Notes: generated by a model not told the origin, from the sequence alone. Positions 34,441-43,105 are shown, numbered from the stretch's first letter. The stretch is DNA of 64,000 nucleotides from Nocardioides currus (GCF_003057875.1 NZ_PYXZ01000001.1:248001-312000), one strand, 5' to 3'. Numbers and translations: made by a program.

Positions 34441-35643
34441 ATGAACCGTCATCTCGGGACGGGTCGGGCGTTCGCGCCCGCACTCACCAGCGCCCTCTTC
34501 GTCGTCCTCGCCCTCGTCGCCCTTGTCGGCACCGCGCTCGTCGCGCCACCGGCCACCGCCGCGACACCGATCACCGTCAGCCAGGCCATCGGCCGGCAGG
34601 ACGGGTCGTCGCAGACCGTGCGGGGGTACGTCGTCGGCCAGCCGACCGCGACCAGCACCGTGGTCCGGTCGGGCTTCCCCAACGACTACGCGCTGGCGAT
34701 CGCCGATTCGGCCAGCCAGACCAGCACGTCGCAGATGATCTACGTGCAGATCCCCTCGGCCTTCCGCAGCGCGTGGGGGCTGAAGACCAATCCCGGCCTG
34801 ATGGGCAAGCAGATCGACGTCACGGGCACCCTGGCGGCGTACTTCTCGCACCCCGGCCTGACGAGCGCCTCCGCCTTCGCGCTCGCGGGCACCACGACCC
34901 CGCCCACCACTCCCCCGACCAGCCCTCCGACCAGCCCTCCGACCGGCACGGGACCGTGGGACTCGACCTACTACGCCCCGGCCATCGGCAAGACCGGCAC
35001 CGCGCTCAAGACGTCGCTGCACGACATCATCGACAACAACACGAAGCTGTCGTACGACGCCGTGTGGACCGCGCTCAAGGACACCGACCAGGACCCGAAC
35101 AACACCAGCAACGTCATCGAGCTCTACACCGGCCGGTCGATCGCGAAGAGCAACAACGGCGGCGGCAGCGGGCAGTGGAACCGTGAGCACGTCTTCGCCC
35201 AGTCCCGCGGCGGGTTCTCGACCAGCGCCGGCCCCGGCACCGACCTGCACCACCTGCGCGCCGAGGACGTCACCGTCAACGGCACTCGCGGCAACAAGGA
35301 CTTCGACAACGGCGGCTCGGCCGTCTCGGGCTGCACCGACTGCTGGACCGACGCCGACTCCTTCGAGCCGCGCGACGCGGTCAAGGGCGACGTCGCGCGG
35401 ATGCTCTTCTACATGGCGGTGCGCTACGAGGGTGACGACGGCTTCGGCAACCTCGAGCTCAGCAACGTCTCCGGCAGCGCCGTGCCGCGCATCGGCGACC
35501 TCGACATCCTCTTGCAGTGGAGCGCCGGCGACCCCGTCGACGCGTTCGAGATGCGCCGCAACGACCGCATCCACGCGCAGTGGCAGGGCAACCGCAACCC
35601 GTTCATCGACCACCCGGAGTGGGCGGCCGCGATCTGGAACTGA
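34441..35643 (+). CDS. Secreted endonuclease I-type nuclease with OB-fold domain
   Basis: The 400-aa protein has a signal peptide (MNRHLGTGRAFAPALTSALFVVLALVALVGTALVAPPATAA) and an N-terminal DUF6359/OB-like domain (ITVSQAIGRQDGSSQTVRGYVVGQPTATST). A Pro/Thr linker (PPTTPPTSPPTSPPTG) leads to an endonuclease I domain. That domain shows GQWNREHVFAQSRG (the catalytic His follows RE), TDLHHLRAEDVTVNGTRGNKDF and DSFEPRDAVKGDVARMLFYMAVRYEG. It probably degrades extracellular DNA. The Cys pair SGCTDCW may bind metal or form a disulfide. Confidence 0.9.
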   Translation: MNRHLGTGRAFAPALTSALFVVLALVALVGTALVAPPATAATPITVSQAIGRQDGSSQTVRGYVVGQPTATSTVVRSGFPNDYALAIADSASQTSTSQMIYVQIPSAFRSAWGLKTNPGLMGKQIDVTGTLAAYFSHPGLTSASAFALAGTTTPPTTPPTSPPTSPPTGTGPWDSTYYAPAIGKTGTALKTSLHDIIDNNTKLSYDAVWTALKDTDQDPNNTSNVIELYTGRSIAKSNNGGGSGQWNREHVFAQSRGGFSTSAGPGTDLHHLRAEDVTVNGTRGNKDFDNGGSAVSGCTDCWTDADSFEPRDAVKGDVARMLFYMAVRYEGDDGFGNLELSNVSGSAVPRIGDLDILLQWSAGDPVDAFEMRRNDRIHAQWQGNRNPFIDHPEWAAAIWN

Positions 35644-35661
35644 CGGGTCGGGCGGCGTTCG

Positions 35662-36159
35662 TCAGGAGATCAGTCCCTTGACGTAGGCCGCCTGCCCGAG
35701 ATGCTGCAGGCAGTCGCCCTGGATGCTCACAAGCCGCTGCCCGGCGGTGACCGGCGGGTCCCAGTGCTGGTCCACCTCACGCTCGAGCTCGGCCTCATCG
35801 ACCGTCTCCAGGTAGCGCGCGGTCGCGAGGGTGACCTCGTGGTGGTACGCCGCCAGCAGCCCCGGATCCGTGATGCGGATCGCGTCCACCTGCTCGCTCG
35901 TGTGGCCGTAGCCGATGTCGTCGGTGCCGTTGTCGAGACCGAGCTTCTGCTGCCACTCGACCCAGACCTGCGGTTGGTCGGCGAGCCCGGCGACGTGGTG
36001 GTCCTGCACGCGGGCGAGGTGCCACAGCAGCCAGCCGATCGGATTGCCGGTGCCGCCGGGTCGCTCGTGCAGCGTGCGCTCGTCGAGGCCGTCGGCGACG
36101 TCGGGGAAGAGCTCGGCGATCCGGCCGAAGCCCTCGGTCAGGAGTCCGCGGACGTCCAT
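35662..36159 (-). CDS. DinB family protein
   Basis: This 165-aa protein is a helical-bundle DinB/DUF664-like member. It has RPGGTGNPIGWLLWHLARVQDHHVAGL, the metal-binding His pair spacing (LLWHL, DHH) and the C-terminal QGDCLQHLGQAAYVKGLIS. DinB proteins often bind divalent metals and some act as thiol transferases for mycothiol or bacillithiol. It is eight bases from the upstream small gene and probably co-transcribed. Confidence 0.85.
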   Translation of the reverse strand: MDVRGLLTEGFGRIAELFPDVADGLDERTLHERPGGTGNPIGWLLWHLARVQDHHVAGLADQPQVWVEWQQKLGLDNGTDDIGYGHTSEQVDAIRITDPGLLAAYHHEVTLATARYLETVDEAELEREVDQHWDPPVTAGQRLVSIQGDCLQHLGQAAYVKGLIS

Positions 36160-36166
36160 GGTCGCG

Positions 36167-36406
36167 TCACTCCACCGGCGAGGCGGACCGGACCTGCGGC
36201 GTCCCGGACTGCTCGTCCTTGAGGTCGTCGATCTCGCGGAGGATGCGCGTGCGCTCCTCGTCGCTGAGCGACACCTTGGCCTCGCGCAGGCCGTCGTCGA
36301 GCTGTTGGGCGATGGTGCTGTCCTCGGCCGCGTGCTGGTAGGACGCGACGTCGTCCACCACTCGCTGGGCCGCTTCGGTCGCTGCCTGCTGCGTCTCGTC
36401 AGTCAT
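36167..36406 (-). CDS. Small helical protein, unknown function
   Basis: ATG 36406 follows a good site (TTGGAGGAC) and is preferred over the upstream starts at 36427-36439. The 79-aa product (MTDETQQAATEAAQRVVDDVASYQHAAEDSTIAQQLDDGLREAKVSLSDEERTRILREIDDLKDEQSGTPQVRSASPVE) is hydrophilic and helical with coiled-coil tendency. No domain is recognised. It precedes the DinB gene by eight bases. Confidence 0.65.
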   Translation of the reverse strand: MTDETQQAATEAAQRVVDDVASYQHAAEDSTIAQQLDDGLREAKVSLSDEERTRILREIDDLKDEQSGTPQVRSASPVE

Positions 36407-36463
36407 GTCCTCCAACGTAACGAGGCGCATCGCCGGCACAAGGTCCGTCCGGGTGGGCAGGGT

Positions 36464-37594
36464 TCAGTCCGCCGCCGCAGCGGTCCAGAACGCCTCGAGC
36501 ACCGCGGCGGCCTCGGGGCCGAGCAGCTCGACCTGCGTGAGCAGCACCGTGACGAGGCCGGCCCGCGGCTCGACGTACAACGACGTGCCGGTGCCGCCGA
36601 CCCAGCCGTAACGGCCGGGGACGTTCCACGGGTTCAGCTCCTCGGTGTCGACGCCGCCACCGAAGCCCCAGCCCTGCCCGTCGAGGAAGAACCCGCCCAT
36701 CTCGCGCTGCTGCGGCGTCGTGTGGTCGGTCATCATCAGGTGGACCGAGTCGCGGCTGAGCAGGTCGCCGCCCTCGTCGAGGAGCATCCGCCCGAAGGCG
36801 AGGCAGTCGTCGGCAGTCGTGACGAGACCGCCGGAGCCCGACGCGAAAGCCGGGCGGTGCACGAACTCGCCGTGCGCCTCGTCGGTGACGTGGAGCGTCC
36901 CGCCGTCGCCGCGTCCGTAGAGGGTGGTGAAGCGGTCGAGCTGGTCGGCGTCGACGTGGAAGGCGGTGTCGACCATGCCGAGCGGCGCGAACAGCCGCTC
37001 CTCCATCAGGTCCACGAGCGGCCCGCCGGACGCCCGTTCGAGCAGCACGGTGAGGACGTCGAACGACAGGTTGTAGGTCCAGCCCTCGCCGGGCTGGTGC
37101 ATCAGCGGGATGCCGCCGAGCCTGCGCATCCACTCGTCGGGCGGCGGGACCTGGGACAGCTCCATGGATGCCTGGCCGAGCTCCTCGATGAGCAGGGGGC
37201 TGACCGCCGACTCGAAGGTCGCGAAGCCCTGACCAGCGGTGCCGGTCAGCAGGTGGCGGGTGGTGATCGGCCGGTCGCTCGGCACCGTGTCGTCGAGCGG
37301 GCTCTCGAGTGTCCTGAGCACGCGCGGCGCGGCGAGCTCGGGCAGCAGGTCGCCGACGGGGTCGTCGAGCACCAGCCGGCCGTCCTCGACGAGCATCATC
37401 GTCACGGCGGCGATCATCGGCTTGGTGATCGAGGCGGCACGGAAGACCGAGTCACGCCGCATCGGCTCACCCCCCAGCCGCTGCGCCCCCAGCACCACGG
37501 TCCGCACGTCGTCCCCGCGCGCGACGAGCGCCACCAGTCCGGGAACGTCGCCGGACTCGACGTACGGCCGGAGCGCGGCCTCGAGGTCCACCAT
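36464..37594 (-). CDS. Serine hydrolase, beta-lactamase class C-like
   Basis: The 376-aa protein has the SxxK motif in AASITKPMIAAVTMML and the YxN motif in GEGWTYNLSFDVLTVLLERASG. The C-terminal HTG-like GGTGT sits in RYGWVGGTGTSLYVEPRAGLV. No signal peptide is seen, so it is likely an intracellular esterase or peptidase of the EstB/beta-lactamase superfamily. TACGGT lies six bases upstream of the ATG (37594), suggesting a leaderless transcript. It is single-gene in context. Confidence 0.88.
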   Translation of the reverse strand: MVDLEAALRPYVESGDVPGLVALVARGDDVRTVVLGAQRLGGEPMRRDSVFRAASITKPMIAAVTMMLVEDGRLVLDDPVGDLLPELAAPRVLRTLESPLDDTVPSDRPITTRHLLTGTAGQGFATFESAVSPLLIEELGQASMELSQVPPPDEWMRRLGGIPLMHQPGEGWTYNLSFDVLTVLLERASGGPLVDLMEERLFAPLGMVDTAFHVDADQLDRFTTLYGRGDGGTLHVTDEAHGEFVHRPAFASGSGGLVTTADDCLAFGRMLLDEGGDLLSRDSVHLMMTDHTTPQQREMGGFFLDGQGWGFGGGVDTEELNPWNVPGRYGWVGGTGTSLYVEPRAGLVTVLLTQVELLGPEAAAVLEAFWTAAAAD

Positions 37595-37627
37595 GCTCCG
37601 ACCGTACGCCGATGGGTCAGCCGCCCG

Positions 37628-39229
37628 TCAGCCTCGACGCCACTTCTGGTTGGCCGTCCCGGCGCACGTCCACAGCTGGAGCAGGGCGTCGTCGGCGGCG
37701 TTCCACTCGGCGATGTCGACACACTTGTCCGCCTGCGGGTTGACCAGGTCGCCGGCGCCGCTCAGCACGAACTGCTGCGCCGGGTTGCCGCTGCAGTTGG
37801 CGATCTGGATGGGCGCACCGTTGGCCGTGGAGCCGCCGGCGACGTCCATGCACTTGTTGTTCTCGGTGCGCACGGTGCCGTTGACGAACTGCCAGCGCTG
37901 GTTGGTGCCGCCGGTGCAGCTCCAGACGATCAGCCGCTGGCCGTCCTCGAAGCGCCAGTTCGGCACGTCGATGCACTTGCCGTGCCACTGGCTGACGATC
38001 GTGCTGCCGGTCGGCTGCGGGTCGGGGCTGCTGGTGCCGCCGGGACCGAACGGCGTGAGCGTGATGCCGGCGCGGCGCGGGTCGCCGCTGTAGACCAGCG
38101 ACTCCTGGGCCTGGACGTCATCGAAGGCGAACCCGTAGGCCCGGCCGTCGACCATGTTCTGGTGGACGAGGCGGGAGTAGTGGTTGGTGATCGCGCCCTG
38201 GTAGAAGTCGGCCGCTGCGCCGCCGGGCTGGGTGTCGATCCGGCCGAGGGTCGAGCGGTGCAGTGCGGCGCAGAGCGTGCGGGCGATCGGCCCGACGACC
38301 TGGTCGTTGGGCGCTCCGAGAGCGCCGTCGCAGCCCCACACGTTGGCGGTGGTGGGCTTCTGGAAGCTGGCGACCTGCTGACCGGAGCCGTTGGTGAAGT
38401 TCATGGTGCTGCCCGCCGTACGCCCGAAGTAGCGCACGTCCGGACGGTCGCCGAAGGGCTGCACCGTCAGCGTCTTGGTCGTGTAGGCGTTCCAGGCCTG
38501 GTCGATGTACGGCGCGAGGTAGTTGGCGTCGAAGAGCCCCGCGTCGGCGGCCTTGCCGGGAGCGAGCACCCGCAGCACGGTTCCGTCGGCGCGGGTGCGG
38601 ACGAGACCGGCCCAGCCGGCCTGGTTGCGGATCCCGTTGATCACCTTGTTGCGACCGTCGTCGACGAGGCGGCCGGTGGTCTTCGTGACGCCGTCGGACC
38701 CGGTCACCGAGACCGAGTGGGGCACGGCGAACATGTCGACCTGCGAGCTGTTGAGCCACAGCCCGGCGTCGTTGTAGGTGAACTCGCTCCAGTCGAAGAG
38801 GATGTTGGCGCTGGGATCGTTGGCGGCCCACGGCGCGGGCTGCACGAGGCCGTCTGGCGTCAGCTTGAACGGCAGCCGCTCGCCGAAGGACATGTAGAGG
38901 CGGCCGGAGAAGCCGCGCGGCACGTTGAGGGTGGTGCTGGAGCCGGTGCCGCCCATGCGGATCGAGACGTCCGGCGCCGGGCTCGGCGGGTTGCTGCCGG
39001 CCGGCCACGGACTGAACGTCCCGTCCTGGCGGACGTAGCCGAGGCGGCCGGTCGCCAGGTTGACTCCGACGACGTAGAGGAACACCTCCTCCCCGCGCTG
39101 GGAGGAGTTGGTGATCGTGAACGGCAACCGGTCCGGGCCGACCGCGGAGGCCTGCTGGACGATGGATCCGAGGGGCAGGGCCACCGAGACGGCGGCCACC
39201 AGCGCTAGCAGTGCGCGTCGAAATCGCAT
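37628..39229 (-). CDS. Secreted beta-1,3-glucanase (GH64) with ricin-type lectin domain
   Basis: The 533-aa protein has a signal peptide (MRFRRALLALVAAVSVALPLGSIVQQASA). A GH64 catalytic region follows: LPFTITNSSQRGEEVFLYVVGVNLATGRLGYVRQDGTF, FDWSEFTYNDAGLWLNSSQVDMFAVPHSV and YGFAFDDVQAQESLVYSGDPRRAGITLTPFG. The C-terminal 130 aa form a ricin-B-type lectin (CBM13) with three repeats ending in QRW, QQF and QKW. It hydrolyses beta-1,3-glucans such as laminarin or fungal wall glucan. A perfect 16-bp LacI-type operator lies about 60 bases upstream, so it is likely induced by glucan breakdown products. Confidence 0.93.
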   Translation of the reverse strand: MRFRRALLALVAAVSVALPLGSIVQQASAVGPDRLPFTITNSSQRGEEVFLYVVGVNLATGRLGYVRQDGTFSPWPAGSNPPSPAPDVSIRMGGTGSSTTLNVPRGFSGRLYMSFGERLPFKLTPDGLVQPAPWAANDPSANILFDWSEFTYNDAGLWLNSSQVDMFAVPHSVSVTGSDGVTKTTGRLVDDGRNKVINGIRNQAGWAGLVRTRADGTVLRVLAPGKAADAGLFDANYLAPYIDQAWNAYTTKTLTVQPFGDRPDVRYFGRTAGSTMNFTNGSGQQVASFQKPTTANVWGCDGALGAPNDQVVGPIARTLCAALHRSTLGRIDTQPGGAAADFYQGAITNHYSRLVHQNMVDGRAYGFAFDDVQAQESLVYSGDPRRAGITLTPFGPGGTSSPDPQPTGSTIVSQWHGKCIDVPNWRFEDGQRLIVWSCTGGTNQRWQFVNGTVRTENNKCMDVAGGSTANGAPIQIANCSGNPAQQFVLSGAGDLVNPQADKCVDIAEWNAADDALLQLWTCAGTANQKWRRG

Positions 39230-39287
39230 GAGAACTTCTTTCCCGAGAGAGTGTGACGGGGGTCACGCTAGGGCCGTTTCGCTCTTT

Positions 39288-39303
39288 GTGGAAGCGCTTC
39301 CAC
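39288..39303. promoter_or_regulatory. LacI-type operator upstream of GH64 glucanase
   Basis: GTGGAAGCGCTTCCAC is a perfect 16-bp palindrome centred on CG. It closely resembles CebR/CelR sites (TGGGAGCGCTCCCA) that control polysaccharide genes in Streptomyces and Thermobifida. It lies 59 bases before the glucanase ATG, near a TAGCGT candidate -10 on the minus strand. Confidence 0.7.
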
Positions 39304-39314
39304 GACCGCCCCCA

Positions 39315-39335
39315 CACTGGTCCGGTGGACCAGTG
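39315..39335. promoter_or_regulatory. Inverted repeat upstream of acyl-ACP desaturase
   Basis: CACTGGTCC (39315-39323) and GGACCAGTG (39327-39335) form a perfect 9-bp inverted repeat with a 3-base loop, 63 bases before the desaturase start. It could be an operator for a lipid regulator or a hairpin. It does not overlap the LacI-type palindrome. Confidence 0.45.
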
Positions 39336-39398
39336 ACGGCACCGGTCCGTGCGCCGTCGCCCCTGTTCACGGGCCCGCGACGGGTGTAGGCATGGCTC

Positions 39399-40331
39399 AT
39401 GGCCGCGCTCGAAAGTGCCCAGCTGCTCACCGAGCTCGAAGCGACGGTCGAGGAGAATCTCAACCGACATCTCGCCATCGCCGACGAGTGGATGCCGCAC
39501 GAGTATGTGCCCTGGAGTCTCGGGCGCGACTTCGCCGACCTCGGCGGCGATCCGTGGGAGGTCGCGCAGTCGCAGCTGTCACCGATCGCGCGTACGGCGC
39601 TGGAGGTCAACCTGCTGACGGAGGACAACCTCCCGAGCTACCACCGCGAGATCGACCGCGCCTTCGGCCGTGAGAGCGCGTGGGGCACGTGGGTCAACCG
39701 CTGGACGGCCGAGGAGGGCCGGCATGCGTTCTGCATCCGCGACTACCTCCTCGTCACTCGCGGCGTCGACCCCGTCGAGCTCGAGCGGGCGCGGATGGAG
39801 ACGATGGAGATCGGCTACGACTCGATCGACAAGCCGCTGCTCAACGTCTGCGCCTACGTCTCCTTCCAGGAGCTCGCGACCCGCGTCTCGCACCGCAACA
39901 CCGGGCGCTACACCGAGGAGCCGATCGCCGAGAAGCTGCTCAGCCGGGTCGCCAAGGACGAGAACCTGCACATGATCTTCTACCGCAACATCGTGGCCGC
40001 GGCGCTCCAGCTCGCGCCCAGCCAGACGATGCGCGCGATCACCGAGGAGGTCGTCGGCTTCGAGATGCCGGGCAGCATCATCCCGGGCTTCAGCCGCAAG
40101 GCCGTGCAGATGGCCAAGGCCGGGATCTACGACCTGCGCATCCACCACGACGACATCGTCACTCCCCTGCTCCGGCAGTGGGGCGTGTGGGACCTCGAAG
40201 GTCTCGACGAGGACGGGGAGAAGGCGCGCGACGAGCTCGCCGCCGCCGTGTCCGCGCTCGACTCCGAGGCCGCGCGGTTCGTGGAGCGCCGCGCCGAGGC
40301 CGCAGCCAAGAAGGCGGCGCGTACGGCGTAA
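39399..40331 (+). CDS. Acyl-ACP desaturase (ferritin-like diiron)
   Basis: The 310-aa protein has the two diiron motifs EEGRH (105-109) and DENLH (187-191) plus additional ligands in LLTEDNLPSYH and FQELATRVSHRN. It resembles the actinobacterial DesA family of stearoyl-ACP-like desaturases. It would introduce a double bond into acyl-ACP using O2 and ferredoxin, adjusting membrane lipids or mycolate-type precursors. TAGGCA lies six bases upstream of the ATG. It is divergent from the glucanase with separate operators. Confidence 0.92.
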   Translation: MAALESAQLLTELEATVEENLNRHLAIADEWMPHEYVPWSLGRDFADLGGDPWEVAQSQLSPIARTALEVNLLTEDNLPSYHREIDRAFGRESAWGTWVNRWTAEEGRHAFCIRDYLLVTRGVDPVELERARMETMEIGYDSIDKPLLNVCAYVSFQELATRVSHRNTGRYTEEPIAEKLLSRVAKDENLHMIFYRNIVAAALQLAPSQTMRAITEEVVGFEMPGSIIPGFSRKAVQMAKAGIYDLRIHHDDIVTPLLRQWGVWDLEGLDEDGEKARDELAAAVSALDSEAARFVERRAEAAAKKAARTA

Positions 40332-40356
40332 GGCTGGGACCGGTTGCCTTTGTGAC

Positions 40357-41223
40357 TTAGCAGGGATACCAGATGACGCCGCCGGGCTCGTAGCACCTTG
40401 GTCCCGTGTAGTTGCGCGGAACACCTGGGGGCCACCAACCACCGGAGCTCGTGTTGTCACCGTTGCTCGAGCTCTCCGAAGCGGCCTTCTGGGCGTTCTT
40501 CCACTGCTGAGCCTTGCTGGCGCGAACAGTCTTGATCGAAGCCAGCACCGGGCGCTTGAGCGCCATCAGCCACGCACGAAACGAAGGCGTGACGATTCCG
40601 TATTGCATCGGGACCAATAGCTCAAGCCTCTTGCCCGCCCGATCGAGAACCCCATTGACCGCATGGAACTGCGCTTGGGTCCCGGCCGGCATCGACTGCG
40701 CTCGACCCACGAAGCCTCGGGCAGTCTCGGCCCGGGCGATGGGCGTACAGGGCAAGGTCGGATCGAAGAGCCCAACCCCACGCCTGCGAGCCGTCGAACT
40801 CGCCGTCTCGACGGCGGACTTGTATGCGGTGTTGGGGGCGACGGTGAGCGGGAAGCCCAATCCTTCCGCCGCTAGGTCGACCGACAGCCACGTTCCACCA
40901 GCTGGTCGGACCATTGCGAGCAGCCGCTCATAGGGGTCGCGAAGATCGCGGTCGTAACCCAGCTCTATTGCTCCACCCTCCGGGAGCCGCGACGACGTGA
41001 ACTTCGTGGCCGCTCCCGCCAAGCACCTCCCCACCTCGGGCGTGTCGATGTTGAGGAATCGGACCCGTTCCTCGACGCCGCCGACGACCGCCACAATCGT
41101 GTCCCCGTCGGCAACCCGAACCGTTGAACCAGACGCGCCAGCGACAGCACGAGCGCCAGCACCCGGAGTCGATCCTGCGAACAAGGACACGGTGATGAGC
41201 GTTGCCGTTAGAACGCGAAACAA
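40357..41223 (-). CDS. Secreted thermonuclease-family (SNase-like) protein
   Basis: The chosen start is TTG 41223 (MFRVLTATLITVSLFAGSTPGAGARA), with GGGG upstream. The 288-aa protein has a signal peptide and the SNase core: STVRVADGDTIVAV, VRFLNIDTPEVGRCL and GYDRDLRDPYERLLAMV (the catalytic Asp/Arg/Glu environment). The C-terminus (RNYTGPRCYEPGGVIWYPC) has a disulfide-like Cys pair. It would be an extracellular Ca2+-dependent nuclease. Base composition is slightly more A/T-rich than neighbours. A small Excalibur protein lies upstream on the same strand. Confidence 0.87.
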   Translation of the reverse strand: MFRVLTATLITVSLFAGSTPGAGARAVAGASGSTVRVADGDTIVAVVGGVEERVRFLNIDTPEVGRCLAGAATKFTSSRLPEGGAIELGYDRDLRDPYERLLAMVRPAGGTWLSVDLAAEGLGFPLTVAPNTAYKSAVETASSTARRRGVGLFDPTLPCTPIARAETARGFVGRAQSMPAGTQAQFHAVNGVLDRAGKRLELLVPMQYGIVTPSFRAWLMALKRPVLASIKTVRASKAQQWKNAQKAASESSSNGDNTSSGGWWPPGVPRNYTGPRCYEPGGVIWYPC

Positions 41224-41332
41224 GTGAACCCCTTCAACTTGACGACACGGATCCGTCGACGCCGCGTCAGATCTTGATTGCTCGGCCGCTTGCCGACTCG
41301 TTGCGAGTGCCGCGCGCCAACGGCCCTAAGAC

Positions 41333-41611
41333 CTAGGCCTTCTCGCAGGCGATGCCGTCGTTGTCGCCGTCCAGCCCCCCGTTGGCGGCATCGGCGGCGC
41401 GGTACATCGCCGAGTCGCGACGGAACGTGGTCACCGGCGTGCCGGACGACTTGTCGCGGGCGTTCGCCAGGCCCACGCCGTGCGGGAGCCGCTTGTTGAC
41501 CGTCGTGCAGTTGGCCCACTTGGCCGGCACAGCGGCAGCGTCCGCCGACACGACCGTGAACATCAGGCAGGGCAAGGAAAGCGCCGCTGCGGCGGCGAGC
41601 TTCTTCTTCAT
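41333..41611 (-). CDS. Excalibur calcium-binding domain protein
   Basis: ATG 41611 has GGGGGA upstream. The 92-aa product has a signal peptide (MKKKLAAAAALSLPCLMFTVVSADAAA) and an Excalibur domain: WANCTTVNKRLPHGVGLANARDKSSGTPVTTFRRDSAMYRAADAANGGLDGDNDGIACEKA. The acidic DxDxDG loop and the two Cys are intact. Excalibur domains bind Ca2+ outside the cell and often accompany SNase domains. Here the two are separate neighbouring genes. Confidence 0.88.
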   Translation of the reverse strand: MKKKLAAAAALSLPCLMFTVVSADAAAVPAKWANCTTVNKRLPHGVGLANARDKSSGTPVTTFRRDSAMYRAADAANGGLDGDNDGIACEKA

Positions 41612-41632
41612 TGGATCCCCCGTGGACGTCAG

Positions 41633-41654
41633 GCGCCGCCCGAGGTGGCGGCGC
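41633..41654. other. Hairpin upstream of the Excalibur gene
   Basis: GCGCCGCC (41633-41640) pairs with GGCGGCGC (41647-41654). The 204-base gap 41612-41815 also has a GCACTC/GAGTGC hairpin at 41741-41759. The gap holds the Excalibur promoter region and the end of the HNH gene; no gene is seen in it. Confidence 0.4.
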
Positions 41655-41815
41655 ACTGAAGTCTGCGGCGACGGGGGGTCTCTGTCAGGCGAATGCCCAA
41701 CTCGGTCCGGGCGCCTGCCGGGTTGAGAGCGGCGGACGGAGCACTCTCACTTGGAGTGCAACCGCATCCCGGGCGCGCCTGACGCCCGCCGCGGCCTCGG
41801 GATGGCTTCGTCGAC

Positions 41816-43069
41816 CTACGTCCGCCGGGTGAAGCGGTGGTCGCCGTTGGCCATCAGGTGGGTGAGGTAGCGGGTGTCGTGGGCGCGATGGTGGTGGTGC
41901 GTGCACAGGAGTGCGGCGTTGGCGAGGTCGGTCGCCCCTCCGTGGCTCCAAGGGTGCGAATGGTGGGTCTCGCACCACGCGACGGGGACGGTGCAGCCCT
42001 CCGCCTGGCACTGGTCGTGCTGGCTGCGCAGCGCCTTGCGCTGGGCGGGCGTGTGGAGCCGGCGACTGCGTCCGAGGTCGAGGACCTGGGACTTGCCGCC
42101 GAGGACGACGGGCACGATCTTGGCCTGACAGGCGAGCCGTCGAGCGTGGCTGGCGGTGATGGCGTCGCCGGTCTCCAGCGTGGCGATGCCGGCGCGTTCG
42201 AGGTCGGCGCGCAGCTGGTCGAGACGCAGGTGCACGGTCACCGTGGTCGCGGTGCCGCCGTGCGCGGGCAGGACATCCGCCGGCAGGGATTCGAGGAGGT
42301 CGGTCAGGGCCAGTGCCAGCAGCCGTGGCGCCGGGACGCGTTGCCCGTCGGCCTCCGATGCCGTGCGGCGAGGAGAGGCGAACGCCTCGAGGTAGGTCCG
42401 CAACCGGGCGGCCGTGGCGTCGGGAACGCGGCCGGTCAGGCGGGTGGTGCCGTCGCCCAGCGGGGTCAGGGACAGGCGGGCGCGTTCGGCGGCGCGCTGC
42501 TCCTCGCGTTCCAGCGCTCGACGCTCGGCATCGTCACCGATCTCGGGGGCGACGACCTCGAGCACCTTGCGAGCGAGACGCCTCAACGGTGTGGGCGCCC
42601 AGTCATCGGCCAGCCCGATCAGGTGGAGCTCGGCGCGCTCTCGGACCTCGGGGCTCACGCCGTCCGCGGGCAGCTCGTCGAGCGCCTGCGCGACGACCTG
42701 CGCCTGCTCGAGGTTGACCCGCCCGTCGAGCACCGCGGCACCCAGGTGCACGTAGTCGGTCTCGACGGAGCGGGCGAGCCGGGTCAGTCCGATCGAGGGT
42801 CGGTGGTCGTGCCTGGTCGACGCGGCGTACCACTCCCCGACCGACCGGGCACCGACCTCGTCGGCCACGTCGCCGGAGGCGGCGAGCACCGACAGCAGCA
42901 GTCCCTGGCTGCGGGTCACGAGGGTCGAGAGCTCGCGCAGCGCGGTCGCCTTCTCAGTGGTCGACATGAAGGTCGGGTTGACCGAGCCCGCCTTGTCGAG
43001 CCGGTCGGAGATGGCCGCGACGAGGTCCAGCAGCGGGTGCTGGTCGCGCGTCTCGCGGGTGCCCTCCAT
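41816..43069 (-). CDS. DUF222/HNH endonuclease (13E12-type), SOS-controlled
   Basis: The 417-aa protein has an N-terminal DUF222 (STTEKATALRELSTLVTRSQGLLLSVLAASGDVADEVGARSVGEWYAASTR) and a C-terminal HNH nuclease domain (RKALRSQHDQCQAEGCTVPVAWCETHHSHPWSHGGATDLANAALLCTHHHHRAHD). It is the same family as the multi-copy 13E12 repeat genes of Mycobacterium tuberculosis. A perfect LexA box at 43090-43105 lies 21 bases upstream of the ATG, so it should be induced by DNA damage. The in vivo role is unknown. Confidence 0.92.
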   Translation of the reverse strand: MEGTRETRDQHPLLDLVAAISDRLDKAGSVNPTFMSTTEKATALRELSTLVTRSQGLLLSVLAASGDVADEVGARSVGEWYAASTRHDHRPSIGLTRLARSVETDYVHLGAAVLDGRVNLEQAQVVAQALDELPADGVSPEVRERAELHLIGLADDWAPTPLRRLARKVLEVVAPEIGDDAERRALEREEQRAAERARLSLTPLGDGTTRLTGRVPDATAARLRTYLEAFASPRRTASEADGQRVPAPRLLALALTDLLESLPADVLPAHGGTATTVTVHLRLDQLRADLERAGIATLETGDAITASHARRLACQAKIVPVVLGGKSQVLDLGRSRRLHTPAQRKALRSQHDQCQAEGCTVPVAWCETHHSHPWSHGGATDLANAALLCTHHHHRAHDTRYLTHLMANGDHRFTRRT

Positions 43070-43089
43070 GTCGCAATTCTACGCCTGAA

Positions 43090-43105
43090 TCGAACATGTG
43101 TTCGA
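43090..43105. promoter_or_regulatory. LexA (SOS) box
   Basis: TCGAACATGTGTTCGA is a perfect palindrome that fits the actinobacterial SOS consensus TCGAAC-N4-GTTCGA. It lies 21 bases from the start of the DUF222/HNH gene on the minus strand. Repression by LexA and induction by RecA-driven cleavage are expected from established biology. Confidence 0.85.
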
